Shown here: one piece after another, positions 8,289 through 15,860 of the stretch
Layout: each line of letters opens with the position of its first letter
How positions within the stretch are numbered: position 1 is the first letter of the stretch
DNA from: a virus
Reading direction: 5' to 3' (one strand)
DNA: 31,724 nucleotides
IMG/VR virus record: IMGVR_UViG_3300044729_002795
Location: 1-31,724 of that record
Translations under genes and position numbers: made by a program
The notes under the pieces: generated by a model
Seen by the model: only the letters and a program-made list of their open reading frames with translations
Told to the model about the DNA's origin: nothing
Database searches by the model: none

Positions 8289-8776
8289 TATTCCGCCCTC
8301 GCGGTGACTTTGCTGGCGTACATATTAAACGTATTGGCGCCAGAGCCGCCGCCAGAGCCTTGTACGATGAGTGGCGCTCCGCTAAGCGTAGTGATGACCC
8401 TGCCGTCAAGCGTGGTGATATAGGCTGGCGACGTGCTCTCCTCGCCGCCACTGCCATAAGTTGGCCCAATCTCGGTGATTTTCCAGCGCTTGCCCAGATA
8501 GCCCAGGCGATCATTGGTACTGACCGGCCACGGAACCGCAATATGATCGATCCATACCACAAGCTCGTGGTCCTGCATCACGCCATCGCGCTCTTGTTGC
8601 GTCGAATTGAGCACTGCGCCGGCCCCGGTCACAGTTGTTTCTGTCAGTGAGATCGTGCCGGTAGTTTCGTTGTAGGTGCCAGGCGATATTTTGATGTAGC
8701 TGAGCGCGGTTGAGCGCCAGCGATCCACAAGCCGCTTGGCGAGTAAGCCTGCCCAAGCATCTTGCGGAGCGTTCAT
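8288..8776 (-). CDS. Head-tail adaptor protein
   Basis: This 162-residue, beta-rich protein starts with ATG in ATGA, overlapping the upstream stop. It has a short helical start (DAWAGLLAKRLVDRWRST) followed by strands such as LVVWIDHIAVPWPVS and YLGKRWKITEIGP, resembling phage head-tail stoppers or adaptors. The ending GSGGGSGANTF is flexible. Assignment rests on fold pattern and position between two other connectors. Confidence 0.55.
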   Translation of the reverse strand: MNAPQDAWAGLLAKRLVDRWRSTALSYIKISPGTYNETTGTISLTETTVTGAGAVLNSTQQERDGVMQDHELVVWIDHIAVPWPVSTNDRLGYLGKRWKITEIGPTYGSGGEESTSPAYITTLDGRVITTLSGAPLIVQGSGGGSGANTFNMYASKVTARAE

Positions 8777-9339
8777 CCTCGGAACAATGGCACCATGGAC
8801 TCGTTCTTCCTGTTTACCCAGCAGCCGATCATGTCGAGCAGCCAGGGGTACAGTCGCAGCACGGTCGGCGAATACCTGCCAACGCGAGCGTCATTTGGCA
8901 GTACCTGTGGGGAGCGTGTTTCCCTGGGCGAGAAAAACTCCTCTTCGAGATCGCCGAGCTTTTGACGCTTGACGACAGGCGCAGGGAGTTGATTCGCCGC
9001 GCCAAATACGGCTGTGCTGTTATTGAATAGCACAAGAGCCAGTTCGGAGGCGGCAGCGGTGTAGCTGGCGTCCAGCTCGCGCCCGCAGCACGTTTCCTCG
9101 TCCGTACACCAGCGGAGGGTCCGCAGAGCGTTCTGGGCCTCGTTCAGGGCCTGGCCCTTCTGCGCCGTGGTGAGCGCCGCCCAGGCGGTGGCCTTGAGCG
9201 TAGTCGCCATGTAGGCGTCTGCGGTGGCCACCACGATGAGATCCGGGGGCGTGCAGTTGCACTGGGCCTCGCCGACGATCGCCTGATAGGGGTAGGGATC
9301 AGCCAGGCGATGCCACGGCCACCAGACAGAGCTGCTCAC
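8773..9339 (-). CDS. Head completion / head-tail connector protein
   Basis: The central part reads TTLKATAWAALTTAQKGQALNE and later AASELALVLFN. This is the 'W..l....k..AL..A...L' helical pattern of DnaT-like or gp6-like head-tail connector proteins. I chose GTG at 9339, five bases after the stop of the previous gene; a longer frame to 9381 would overlap that gene. The region includes a Cys-rich CTDEETCCGRE, which could bind a metal or be incidental. Confidence 0.6.
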   Translation of the reverse strand: MSSSVWWPWHRLADPYPYQAIVGEAQCNCTPPDLIVVATADAYMATTLKATAWAALTTAQKGQALNEAQNALRTLRWCTDEETCCGRELDASYTAAASELALVLFNNSTAVFGAANQLPAPVVKRQKLGDLEEEFFSPRETRSPQVLPNDARVGRYSPTVLRLYPWLLDMIGCWVNRKNESMVPLFRG

Positions 9340-9344
9340 GGCGC

Positions 9345-9557
9345 TCAGACCCCGATGACGCGCCAGGAACCGCCACGCCACCAGACCAGGGCCGACGCGG
9401 AGCCACCGCCTACGGGCGCGGAGCCGGCGGCGGGGGACGTGGCATCAGTGACCACCCGCAGGGCGAACAGGGCGTCCATTTCGGTCAACTGGGCCGCCGT
9501 GGGCAGGGTGGCGACGGTGAGGCCGCTTTTGAAATTGAGGTTTTGGAAGGAGGCCAT
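9345..9557 (-). CDS. Small structural protein (possible decoration or connector)
   Basis: This 70-residue protein starts MASFQNLNFKSGL and ends WWRGGSWRVIGV, with an Ala/Ser/Gly-rich linker before the C-terminal strand. It lies just after the terminator that follows the capsid gene and is the first gene of the connector operon. Its size and position would fit a decoration or head-fibre base protein. I do not recognise the family. Confidence 0.5.
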   Translation of the reverse strand: MASFQNLNFKSGLTVATLPTAAQLTEMDALFALRVVTDATSPAAGSAPVGGGSASALVWWRGGSWRVIGV

Positions 9558-9603
9558 CTGACACAGGAGGCTCGGGCCCCCATCCTACCCCGGCCGCGCC
9601 ACG

Positions 9604-9627
9604 AAAAAAGGGGGCCGAAGCCCCCTT
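9604..9627 (-). terminator. Intrinsic terminator after major capsid gene
   Basis: The minus strand has GGGGGC, TTCG loop, GCCCCC, then TTTTTT. It lies 24 bases after the capsid stop. It is nearly the twin of the terminator at 6340-6363, with the same loop. Confidence 0.92.
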
Positions 9628-9650
9628 GATCACTCCTCCCCGGAAGCCTA

Positions 9651-10703
9651 TCAGATCGTTCCGCCAAAGGGCGAGTTGACGATCAGTCGCACTGCCGGAA
9701 TCAGGCGAGATTCGGTGTACGCCAAGCTCCAGTTCGAGCCGGTAGCGAGTTGCGCGTTCGTCGGGTTGTCCTGGGTGGAGTTCCAGGAAGTGCCGGGAAC
9801 GTGCTGAACCTGGTGGTAGTCCACAATCATGCCGTCCTGCTTGGACGGAGCGTTGCGGGTCGGCTCGACTTCCATGGGGATCTGATCTCCCTCGCGCATC
9901 ACGCCAAGACCGCAGATATAGCAGACAAACTGCCGCTGCTGGCCACTGGTGCCGATAATAGGGAGTTGGTCGTCAACGATCACATTGAGGTTGTAAGCGT
10001 TGCCGATTAGCAGCCTGGTGTTTACGCCTCGGCGATCGGCGTCGTAGGTGAGGAAGCCGAGCTGCTCCAGATAGGCGGAACAGGCAGAGGGAATCACAAG
10101 GGTCGTGAGTTCCGACTGTCGCTCGCCCAATCTGTAACGGGCCTCGATCACGTTCTCCACCGTCAGCCAGTTGGAGATAGTCGAGCCGGTCGTGACGGAC
10201 TTGTTGAGACTGTGGACGGTGTTCAAGGGGCCGCCGGTGCCAAGCAGGCCCTCCATGTGAGAGATAAACTTCGTAGTGCGGAGTTTATCGATGGCGGGAG
10301 CCATTTGCTCGCCGAGCACCTTCATCGGGTCTTCGCCGATCGCCAGCTTCGTCAGCTTGTCGATCGCAAACGCAAAGCCTCGGTGAGTGATGGTCGCGTA
10401 CTGCGTGCCAGCGGTGACCTTCTGGAACGTGAAGTGCCCCTCGCCGGACATGCCCCAGTTGTTACCCGAGGTCATCCGCTCCTCTACCGGGTTGAGCGGC
10501 TTGAAGAAGGGTGCCTCGATCCGGGTGCCGGTCGTGGACGAGAGCAGGGTATCCTCTCGGGCGACAATACCGGACTTAATCATTCGAGACTGCAGGAAGA
10601 TTTCTTCTTGCAGGTATTGGGCAAACTCGCCAGACGTTGCAAGCCGCGTGAGACTTGCAACGTCGCCGGCAAAAGTACCGCCCAAGTTGCCAAGGTAGGC
10701 CAC
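9651..10703 (-). CDS. Major capsid protein
   Basis: This 350-residue protein follows a scaffold-like gene and is ended by a strong terminator, as expected for the main coat subunit. Its sequence fits phage coat proteins: an N-terminal helical part (FAQYLQEEIFLQSRMIKSG), TRIEAPFFKPL, a long central helix-strand region with ENVIEARYRLGERQSELTTL, and LLIGNAYNLNVIVDDQLP near the C-terminal third. The start is GTG (10703) without a clear Shine-Dalgarno sequence. I cannot place it in a specific coat family. Confidence 0.82.
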   Translation of the reverse strand: MAYLGNLGGTFAGDVASLTRLATSGEFAQYLQEEIFLQSRMIKSGIVAREDTLLSSTTGTRIEAPFFKPLNPVEERMTSGNNWGMSGEGHFTFQKVTAGTQYATITHRGFAFAIDKLTKLAIGEDPMKVLGEQMAPAIDKLRTTKFISHMEGLLGTGGPLNTVHSLNKSVTTGSTISNWLTVENVIEARYRLGERQSELTTLVIPSACSAYLEQLGFLTYDADRRGVNTRLLIGNAYNLNVIVDDQLPIIGTSGQQRQFVCYICGLGVMREGDQIPMEVEPTRNAPSKQDGMIVDYHQVQHVPGTSWNSTQDNPTNAQLATGSNWSLAYTESRLIPAVRLIVNSPFGGTI

Positions 10704-10782
10704 TGGAAGGAAAGCAAAGGGTCGTGAATTGGCTTACACGGCCGCGCAGCAGCGGTGCTTTCGCTCGGGGCCTAGCGCAGCC

Positions 10783-11478
10783 TCACCCCTTGCCTTGCGC
10801 GGAGAGCGTCGCTTCCGCTTCGGCCATGAGCTTATCAGCAAGCTCAGGATTGTCAACTTTCAGCCTGATGCGCTCAGTAATGTTGCCCGTGAGCCATGGA
10901 TTGCTGCCCGTGGAGGCACTGCCGGCAGCGGCGGCCCCAGGGGTGCTCTTTGCGCCCATGCCACCAGATCCGCCGGCAGGCTTGGCGTGGTAGGCCCACT
11001 CGGGATCCTGGCGGATCTTGGCCATCAGTTCGCTCGCGGGGACCTCGATGCCCTTGAACTTCACGACGAGAACGTCATCGCGCAACTGAGCGCCTTCCCC
11101 GAAAAGCGTCCATAGCTGCTTGGGCGCTTGGGCTTCTGCTCCTACGGCGGCAAGGAAGTCGGCCCTAGCCTTATCACGCTGACTTTTGGTCGTGATCTCC
11201 GTGATCTGAGTGTCTTTGGCCTTGAGTTGCTCGTGTAGCGCTTTAATCTGATCGCGTGCTTCGTTGAGCAACTCTTGCAGTTGCCCTTGTTCTTCCATCT
11301 CTTTTTGCTTGCGAGCTGCTTCAGCCGCTTCCATTTCGCTGATGCGGCTCTGAAGTTTCTTCTTCTCGTCCAAAACTTCCCCTTTCTTGCCATCCAGGGC
11401 ATTCAGGCGCTGTTCAAGCTCGTCAACCCTGGCGGCCTTGGCTTGCAGGTCGGCAATTTGTTCGGGAGTGAGCGACAT
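10783..11478 (-). CDS. Scaffold-like protein
   Basis: This 231-residue protein starts at ATG 11478 (MSLTPEQIADL). Residues 1-110 are a long charged coiled coil (ELEQRLNALDGKKGEVLDEK and following). A compact segment QLWTLFGEGAQLRDDVLVVK, a Gly/Ala/Ser-rich linker and a helical C-terminus follow. Position between portal and capsid genes plus an extended coiled coil indicates a capsid assembly scaffold. The start lies next to a palindromic divergent promoter at 11496-11512. Confidence 0.72.
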   Translation of the reverse strand: MSLTPEQIADLQAKAARVDELEQRLNALDGKKGEVLDEKKKLQSRISEMEAAEAARKQKEMEEQGQLQELLNEARDQIKALHEQLKAKDTQITEITTKSQRDKARADFLAAVGAEAQAPKQLWTLFGEGAQLRDDVLVVKFKGIEVPASELMAKIRQDPEWAYHAKPAGGSGGMGAKSTPGAAAAGSASTGSNPWLTGNITERIRLKVDNPELADKLMAEAEATLSAQGKG

Positions 11479-11495
11479 GGTGTTGCTTGATGGAT

Positions 11496-11512
11496 GCGCT
11501 ACAGTGTAGCGC
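11496..11512. promoter_or_regulatory. Palindromic divergent promoter/operator
   Basis: This is a perfect inverted repeat of eight bases around one central base: GCGCTACA-G-TGTAGCGC. It contains a -10-like box on each strand (TACAGT on plus, TACACT on minus). The start codons lie 19 bases downstream on plus (11532) and 17 bases downstream on minus (11478). One site could therefore switch transcription between the scaffold gene and the plus-strand gene, or bind a dimeric regulator. Confidence 0.55.
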
Positions 11513-11531
11513 GTAGCCGCCAAAGCGCACC

Positions 11532-11879
11532 ATGGAAACCGCCAAGCCGAAAACTCCCGCTCCTGCTCCCGCGAAAGCCGCGCCAGTCGAACAGCTCGGC
11601 GCCGAGCCCGCCAAGCAACGCGACATGCTTGCCGAGATCGAGCAGCGCGACAGGGAGATCGAGAGCCTGCGACAGCAACTTGCCGAGAAAGACGCCACGA
11701 ACGAGCCGGCACGCGATGAGCTTGGCTCTCAGGTCGAGGTCGTCAACATTGCCGGCCTGGTGATGGAGAAGACAGTTTACTCTGACGGCGACTCCGACGT
11801 GCAAGTGCTGAGCGAGCCCCTTATTGATGCGGAGTTGATTCTCGCAACAAAAGCGCATCAACGTATGCAGGGCTTCTGA
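11532..11879 (+). CDS. Small plus-strand coiled-coil protein of unknown function
   Basis: This 115-residue protein runs against all its neighbours. It has an Ala/Pro/Lys-rich start, a coiled coil (QRDMLAEIEQRDREIESLRQ), and a C-terminal globular part (VVNIAGLVMEKTVYSDG). It has its own -10 box at 11500-11505 and a good intrinsic terminator at 11893-11925. Both support it as a real gene rather than a shadow of the minus-strand frame. The function is unknown. An antisense position between portal and scaffold could indicate a regulatory or early role. Confidence 0.7.
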   Translation: METAKPKTPAPAPAKAAPVEQLGAEPAKQRDMLAEIEQRDREIESLRQQLAEKDATNEPARDELGSQVEVVNIAGLVMEKTVYSDGDSDVQVLSEPLIDAELILATKAHQRMQGF

Positions 11880-11892
11880 TTCTCGCCATATC

Positions 11893-11925
11893 GCCCCTCG
11901 GTCAAGCGACTGGGGGGCTTTCGTT
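11893..11925 (+). terminator. Intrinsic terminator of the plus-strand coiled-coil gene
   Basis: An 11-pair stem with two G-T wobbles (GCCCCTCGGTC, loop AAGC, GACTGGGGGGC) is followed by TTTCGTTT. It starts 13 bases after the stop of the plus-strand gene and overlaps the 3' end of the portal gene on the other strand. Confidence 0.75.
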
Positions 11926-13353
11926 TGCTTGCTGCTTTCGCATCGCCTCGCGTTTGGCCTGCTCCTTGAGCGCCTTGACCTGCGCAACCAGCGTGGGGAT
12001 GTCCATTTCTTCCGGGAGCCACTCGCCGCGAGCGAGAATCTTCATAAAGGCCTCTATCGGGAGCTGCCCCTTCTCCTCAAGATCGGACAGCACGCTTACG
12101 TCCTGACCGAGCAGGCGATAGAAGTCAAAGTCACGATCAATGACAACTTTTGGGGCTTCCTTGCCATTGTAGTCAGAGGCCATGCGAAAAGCCTCGTTAA
12201 GGGCATTCTCAAGCTCTTGCGCCGTTACCGCAAGTACGCAGTTGGCCTGCTGTTGATCGATTCGCTTTGCATCAGCAGATTCAGCGACAAACTTTTGCCC
12301 AAGCAGCTTTGTGACGCCAAGGTGCGAGATTTCGTTTTCGATGCGATCAAGCATTTCCGCTTGCGCAGCAAACGAACCCGCATCACAAGGCACCCAGTAC
12401 GCTTTTGTGCCCGTATTCATTCTGATGCCATAGTTGACGCCAGTACCCGCTTCTCCGCCATCGTAGTCTTCAAGCACAAGCAATCCAATCGCCGCGATAT
12501 GCAGCGAGTGCAGCATGTCAGCAAGCCGGCGGTAGTGAGCGATGTTCAGGTGCGCGACATCAGCAAGCGGCGGAGTTGCACATCTGAACCCTTCGCGTTG
12601 CGCGTAAATGTCAACTACGGGAATGTAGTCAAGATCGAACAGGCCAGTGTCAACAGCGAGCTTCTTATCTCCCTCGAATAGCTCGTAAGCGCCAGGAATG
12701 ATAACACGAGCGGCAGGAGTGTACTCCTCACCGTATTCGCCGTCAGCAACTCTTCGCTCTTCTTCGTACCGCAGCATCGTCAACTTGGCGCCAGGGTTGT
12801 CATCCTCGCGTCGATGCCCGAGGTACTGCCAGGGATCGACAGGCACGAAATAAGGTTTCAGTGGTGACAGCTCATCAGCACCGCTAGTCGCTTGACGCCT
12901 TTCCGCGTCAACGATAAGAGTTGACATGCCATAAGCAAGCGCAGCCTCAAGCCTGCCAAGTGCAAACTGATCGAGCGACGTGCCATCGCCGTCCACATCC
13001 TTCCTGAACTCCTCCTCCCACCACGGATCACCACCTTCGAGCTTGATTCTGCGCCGTAGCACCATGCCCGCAGCGTTATGGATCAAGCGCTTTACGAATG
13101 GGGCGAGAACGCTTAGGTTGACGCGCTTTTGCCAGGGATCGTATTCTTTGCCGTCGGCGGTTTGCGTTTTCGCCTCTCGCGGCTCTCTCGGCAGGTAGAC
13201 TTCCGCGTTGTTATGCAGATACTCCGTGCCACTCGTGACAGCACGAATAATCTCCCATTTTTGGCGCATCCGAATAACAGTCGTATCCATGAAGAATGGA
13301 GACGCCTTATCATTGTAGTTTCGAGGCGTTAGCCTTACTCGGATGCTGCTCAT
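11902..13353 (-). CDS. Portal protein (DUF4055-like)
   Basis: This 483-residue protein lies at the head of the structural genes and diverges from the large terminase. The N-terminal half includes WEIIRAVTSGTEYLHNNAEV and the repeat-like LPREPREAKTQTADGKEYDPW. Later come VKRLIHNAAGMVLRRRIKLE, SLDQFALGRLEAALAYGMST, and a C-terminal helical ALKEQAKREAMRKQQ. The pattern of short helices, a 'YG...LIVDAERR' strand and a size near 480 residues matches DUF4055-type portal proteins. The portal ring would be the DNA entry point and terminase docking site. ATG 13353 has no clear Shine-Dalgarno sequence. Confidence 0.8.
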   Translation of the reverse strand: MSSIRVRLTPRNYNDKASPFFMDTTVIRMRQKWEIIRAVTSGTEYLHNNAEVYLPREPREAKTQTADGKEYDPWQKRVNLSVLAPFVKRLIHNAAGMVLRRRIKLEGGDPWWEEEFRKDVDGDGTSLDQFALGRLEAALAYGMSTLIVDAERRQATSGADELSPLKPYFVPVDPWQYLGHRREDDNPGAKLTMLRYEEERRVADGEYGEEYTPAARVIIPGAYELFEGDKKLAVDTGLFDLDYIPVVDIYAQREGFRCATPPLADVAHLNIAHYRRLADMLHSLHIAAIGLLVLEDYDGGEAGTGVNYGIRMNTGTKAYWVPCDAGSFAAQAEMLDRIENEISHLGVTKLLGQKFVAESADAKRIDQQQANCVLAVTAQELENALNEAFRMASDYNGKEAPKVVIDRDFDFYRLLGQDVSVLSDLEEKGQLPIEAFMKILARGEWLPEEMDIPTLVAQVKALKEQAKREAMRKQQANESPPVA

Positions 13354-13406
13354 TGGCGTGCCGCGTTTGCCGGCAGCTTAGCTCATCTGAGGCACCGGGT
13401 AAACGC

Positions 13407-13412
13407 TACAGT
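13407..13412 (+). promoter_or_regulatory. -10 box for large terminase gene
   Basis: TACAGT lies 20 bases before the terminase start, inside CGCTACAGT. GCTACAGT also occurs at the other plus-strand promoter (11498-11505). No convincing -35 box is visible. Confidence 0.35.
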
Positions 13413-13432
13413 CAGCTCACCGCCCACCCATT

Positions 13433-14767
13433 ATGCCAGTCCAGACTGAATTACGCCGGAGCGGCGACATTGTTGCCGGCAGGAATCAGCTATCGCTGAG
13501 GCCGGCCCAGGGCATGATCTTCAACGATCGCAGGCGCTTCCGGGTGGTCCTGGCAGGCCGGCGTGGCGGAAAGACGGTGCTCGGGGGCGTCGAGCTGCTT
13601 CGAGGGGCCGCTGAGGTGCCTGGGGTCTACTACTACGTCGCCCCTACCTATCGCATGGCGAAAGACATCGCCTGGGATACATACAAGAAGATCATCCCCG
13701 AGCGCTGGATTCGGAAGAAAAACGAGTCGAACCTGAGAATTGACCTGATCAACGGCAGCAGCATATACCTCAAGGGGTCGGAAGACCCCGACGCACTACG
13801 CGGCCCCGCGTTGAACGGAGTCGTGCTCGATGAGTGCGCCTTCCAGGAAGAGTACACCTGGCGTTCTGTCATTCGGCCGGCGTTGTCGGACAGGGGTGGC
13901 TGGGCGCTATTTACTACTACTCCATCGCCAGAGGGTACTGCGGGATGGTTTTATGAAATGATCTTACTGCTCAAGAATGCCGACCTCGCCGACCCAGGCC
14001 TTGAGCGCCTCGATCCGCAGCAATGGACGCTGTACGAGTACACGTCATTGCAAGGCGGCAACATCCCATTGCACGAAATCGAAGAAGCTCGCAAAACACT
14101 CGCTAAGGACGTGTTCGAGCGCGAGTACGAAGCTAAGATTTTGTCGAATACAGGACTTGTTGTCTCCTGTTTTTCAATGCTCAACGTTGATTCGACTGTC
14201 GAAGACGATCCCGAGCTACCGCTTTACGTCGGAATCGACTTCAACAACGACCCGCTGACCGCAATTTGCGCAAACATCGTCAGGGAAAGGGGAAAACCCA
14301 AAGAATTGCGCGTTTTCGCGGAAATGAACCTCAAAGGAGCGACGACATGGGATCTTGCTGAGCAACTTATCGACGTTTATGGCCTGAAGCGGCGTATTAT
14401 CGCCTGCCCAGACCCCACGGGTAAGCGTAAACAGACATCCGGCGTCGGGGTGAGTGACTTGCAGATCCTGCGCAAGGCTGGAATCGAGGTTTACGCCCCC
14501 GAGTCACCCTATACCACTGCCGACAAGATTCGCACCGTAAACGCAGCACTGCGCACAGCCGACGGGGAAGTACATACGAAGATTCACTCAAGCTGCCGAG
14601 AGCTTATTAAGTCATTCAGGACGCTTGGATATGCCGAGGGTACGCGGATGCCAAACAAGAAACTAGGCGTCGACCATGCTTTCGACGCCTTCGGGTATCT
14701 CGTGCTTGGCAAGTTCAACCTGACAAAGGGCCTGAACGGCTCTCGAACCGAGCACATTATCTACTAA
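13433..14767 (+). CDS. terL: Terminase large subunit (ATPase/nuclease)
   Basis: This 444-residue packaging motor has the expected domains. The ATPase has Walker A AGRRGGKT (41-48), NGSSIYLKG (107-115), Walker B GVVLDE (129-134), and the coupling motif TTTP (161-164). The RNase H-like nuclease has acidic residues in YVGIDF (Asp269), ACPDPTG (Asp327) and GVDHAFDAFGY (Asp414). The N-terminal LSLRPAQGMIF resembles the conserved start of this family, so I keep ATG 13433 rather than the internal Met28. It is on the strand opposite to portal and small terminase, which is unusual. Its stop overlaps the stop of the convergent zinc-ribbon gene. Confidence 0.95.
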   Translation: MPVQTELRRSGDIVAGRNQLSLRPAQGMIFNDRRRFRVVLAGRRGGKTVLGGVELLRGAAEVPGVYYYVAPTYRMAKDIAWDTYKKIIPERWIRKKNESNLRIDLINGSSIYLKGSEDPDALRGPALNGVVLDECAFQEEYTWRSVIRPALSDRGGWALFTTTPSPEGTAGWFYEMILLLKNADLADPGLERLDPQQWTLYEYTSLQGGNIPLHEIEEARKTLAKDVFEREYEAKILSNTGLVVSCFSMLNVDSTVEDDPELPLYVGIDFNNDPLTAICANIVRERGKPKELRVFAEMNLKGATTWDLAEQLIDVYGLKRRIIACPDPTGKRKQTSGVGVSDLQILRKAGIEVYAPESPYTTADKIRTVNAALRTADGEVHTKIHSSCRELIKSFRTLGYAEGTRMPNKKLGVDHAFDAFGYLVLGKFNLTKGLNGSRTEHIIY

Positions 14768-15045
14768 TTAGCTATATTTTCCAATTTTTCGGTGTTTTCG
14801 CGTGGGTCGCGCAGCCCAGCGACCTTGCCGCCGGGTGCGCTGCACGATTCTTTCGCAGCCCACATGATCCGCCAGCTTTCAACCGGAGATTCCGGTGGTT
14901 GGCTGGTGTAGATCGCCTTGCCGCAGCCCTCGCAGCGCCGCCTGCGCACCCATGTCCCGTCTTCGAGGCGGGAGGTTTGCACCACGCGAGAATCAGCAGT
15001 GCCGCAGCGCGGACACGTTACAGCGGCCGTGGAGGTCTTCTTCAT
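14764..15045 (-). CDS. NrdR-like zinc-ribbon protein
   Basis: This 93-residue protein has the zinc ribbon CPRCGTADSRVVQTSRLEDG then RRRRCEGCGKAIYT (residues about 10-45). It closely resembles the N-terminal zinc ribbon of the ribonucleotide reductase repressor NrdR, but the ATP-cone domain is missing. It starts with ATG overlapping the stop of the upstream DUF6378-like gene (ATGA) and converges on terL. It could bind DNA and adjust host nucleotide genes. That role is inferred. Confidence 0.7.
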   Translation of the reverse strand: MKKTSTAAVTCPRCGTADSRVVQTSRLEDGTWVRRRRCEGCGKAIYTSQPPESPVESWRIMWAAKESCSAPGGKVAGLRDPRENTEKLENIAN

Positions 15046-15323
15046 CGTGCTGTCTTGCCGATGTCCAGGCGATCGGCGACGAGCTTGGCGTAGCCGGCGA
15101 TGTCGAGCCAGCTATCGGAATAGTGCGGGTCTCCGGCGCCAATGCGGCCGAGCTTATGGCAGATCATGTCGATAGCTTCACTTTGATCGGGCTCCAGGCT
15201 TTCGAGTTTCTGTGGTGACATGCTGTCAAAAATGAGCTTTTTCAGCTCTTGCGTCAAGCGAGCGTGTTCCATGAAGCTGCCATAGCGACTCCCTCTCTCC
15301 TCAAGCGTTTTGTCAAGATCCAT
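15042..15323 (-). CDS. DUF6378-like protein
   Basis: This 93-residue protein starts at ATG 15323 (MDLDKTLEERGSRYGSFMEH). The elements LEERG.RYG.F.EHA, QSEAIDMICHKLGRI and YSDSWLDIAGYAKLV match a small phage family that I know as DUF6378, often found near replication or regulatory genes. Biochemical function is unknown. A frame extension to 15344 is possible but adds only seven residues. It is coupled to the zinc-ribbon gene by a four-base overlap. Confidence 0.75.
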   Translation of the reverse strand: MDLDKTLEERGSRYGSFMEHARLTQELKKLIFDSMSPQKLESLEPDQSEAIDMICHKLGRIGAGDPHYSDSWLDIAGYAKLVADRLDIGKTAR

Positions 15324-15358
15324 GACTTGTCTGGAAAGTTGCACCCCAGCTTACCACG

Positions 15359-15382
15359 GCCGGCGGGAGCGGTGCTATGATG
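15359..15382 (+). promoter_or_regulatory. Plus-strand extended -10 promoter, copy 1
   Basis: The sequence GCCGGCGGGAGCRGTGCTATGAT occurs here and again at 15832-15854. TGCTATGAT is a good extended -10 box. Transcription would begin near 15388. The two copies are 473 bases apart. Confidence 0.5.
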
Positions 15383-15853
15383 GTGGCTGTTAGCGGCAAG
15401 CTCGTGGCAAGGTTCATTTTTTACAGCACTCCGTCGGGCACGGAAAACTTCCTCGAAGCGACTTTAAGGCGCCGCAGGATTCTTGCCACTGCTCGTCACG
15501 GTAAAAACCTTCACTTTCATCTTGTTATCGCCGATGAGATTTCGCGCATGAAAGGCCGCACTGGTTTTGTGCCGCTAACACGCCAAGCGTTGGACATTGC
15601 AAAGGAAAGCCGAAACGCACACGAGAAGCCGGGCCCTGGTTATATTATCGGCAAAGACGTGAATACGAACAAGATTCTTTTTACAAACGGAACCTCTGTC
15701 TCTTCCGTCGGACCTTGCCCGCTTTCTAATCTTTCTCGTCGTCACGGGTGGCCGAGTCCTTCTGATGCTGACTACGCTTTTGTTGGGTCGTGTTCAAAAC
15801 GGCTTCATGCTCGCATGAGCGCAACCATCGAGCCGGCGGGAGCAGTGCTATGA
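15377..15853 (+). other. Plus-strand open frame, unclear coding status
   Basis: The frame is open for 158 codons from an ATG that lies inside the -10 box, so that ATG is probably not the true start. GTG codons at 15383 or 15404 would be alternatives. Three short stretches recall terminase motifs in the wrong order: YSTPSG (coupling-motif-like), HLVIADE (Walker-B-like) and ILFTNGT (NGS-like). It ends inside the duplicated promoter of the next gene. It may be a scrambled terminase fragment or a novel small gene. I cannot decide between these from sequence alone. Confidence 0.35.
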
Positions 15854-15855
15854 TT
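15832..15855 (+). promoter_or_regulatory. Plus-strand extended -10 promoter, copy 2
   Basis: This is a duplicate of 15359-15382 with one change in the core (AGCAGTGCTATGAT). The -10 box TATGAT (15849-15854) lies six bases before ATG 15861, so the message for the terminase-like gene may start at its own initiation codon and be leaderless. Confidence 0.5.
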
Positions 15856-15860
15856 GATCC

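Noticed and set aside
11499-11987. Minus-strand frame of 162 codons opposite the small coiled-coil gene
   Set aside because: The plus-strand frame has a promoter-like box, coiled-coil sequence and an own terminator; the minus frame looks low-complexity and overlaps the portal end.
11929-12681. Plus-strand frame of 250 codons opposite the portal gene
   Set aside because: It lies wholly within the portal gene, has no family resemblance, and is explained by codon bias of the minus strand.
14764-15045. Full-length NrdR repressor
   Set aside because: Only the zinc ribbon is present; the ATP-cone domain is absent, so I call it NrdR-like only.
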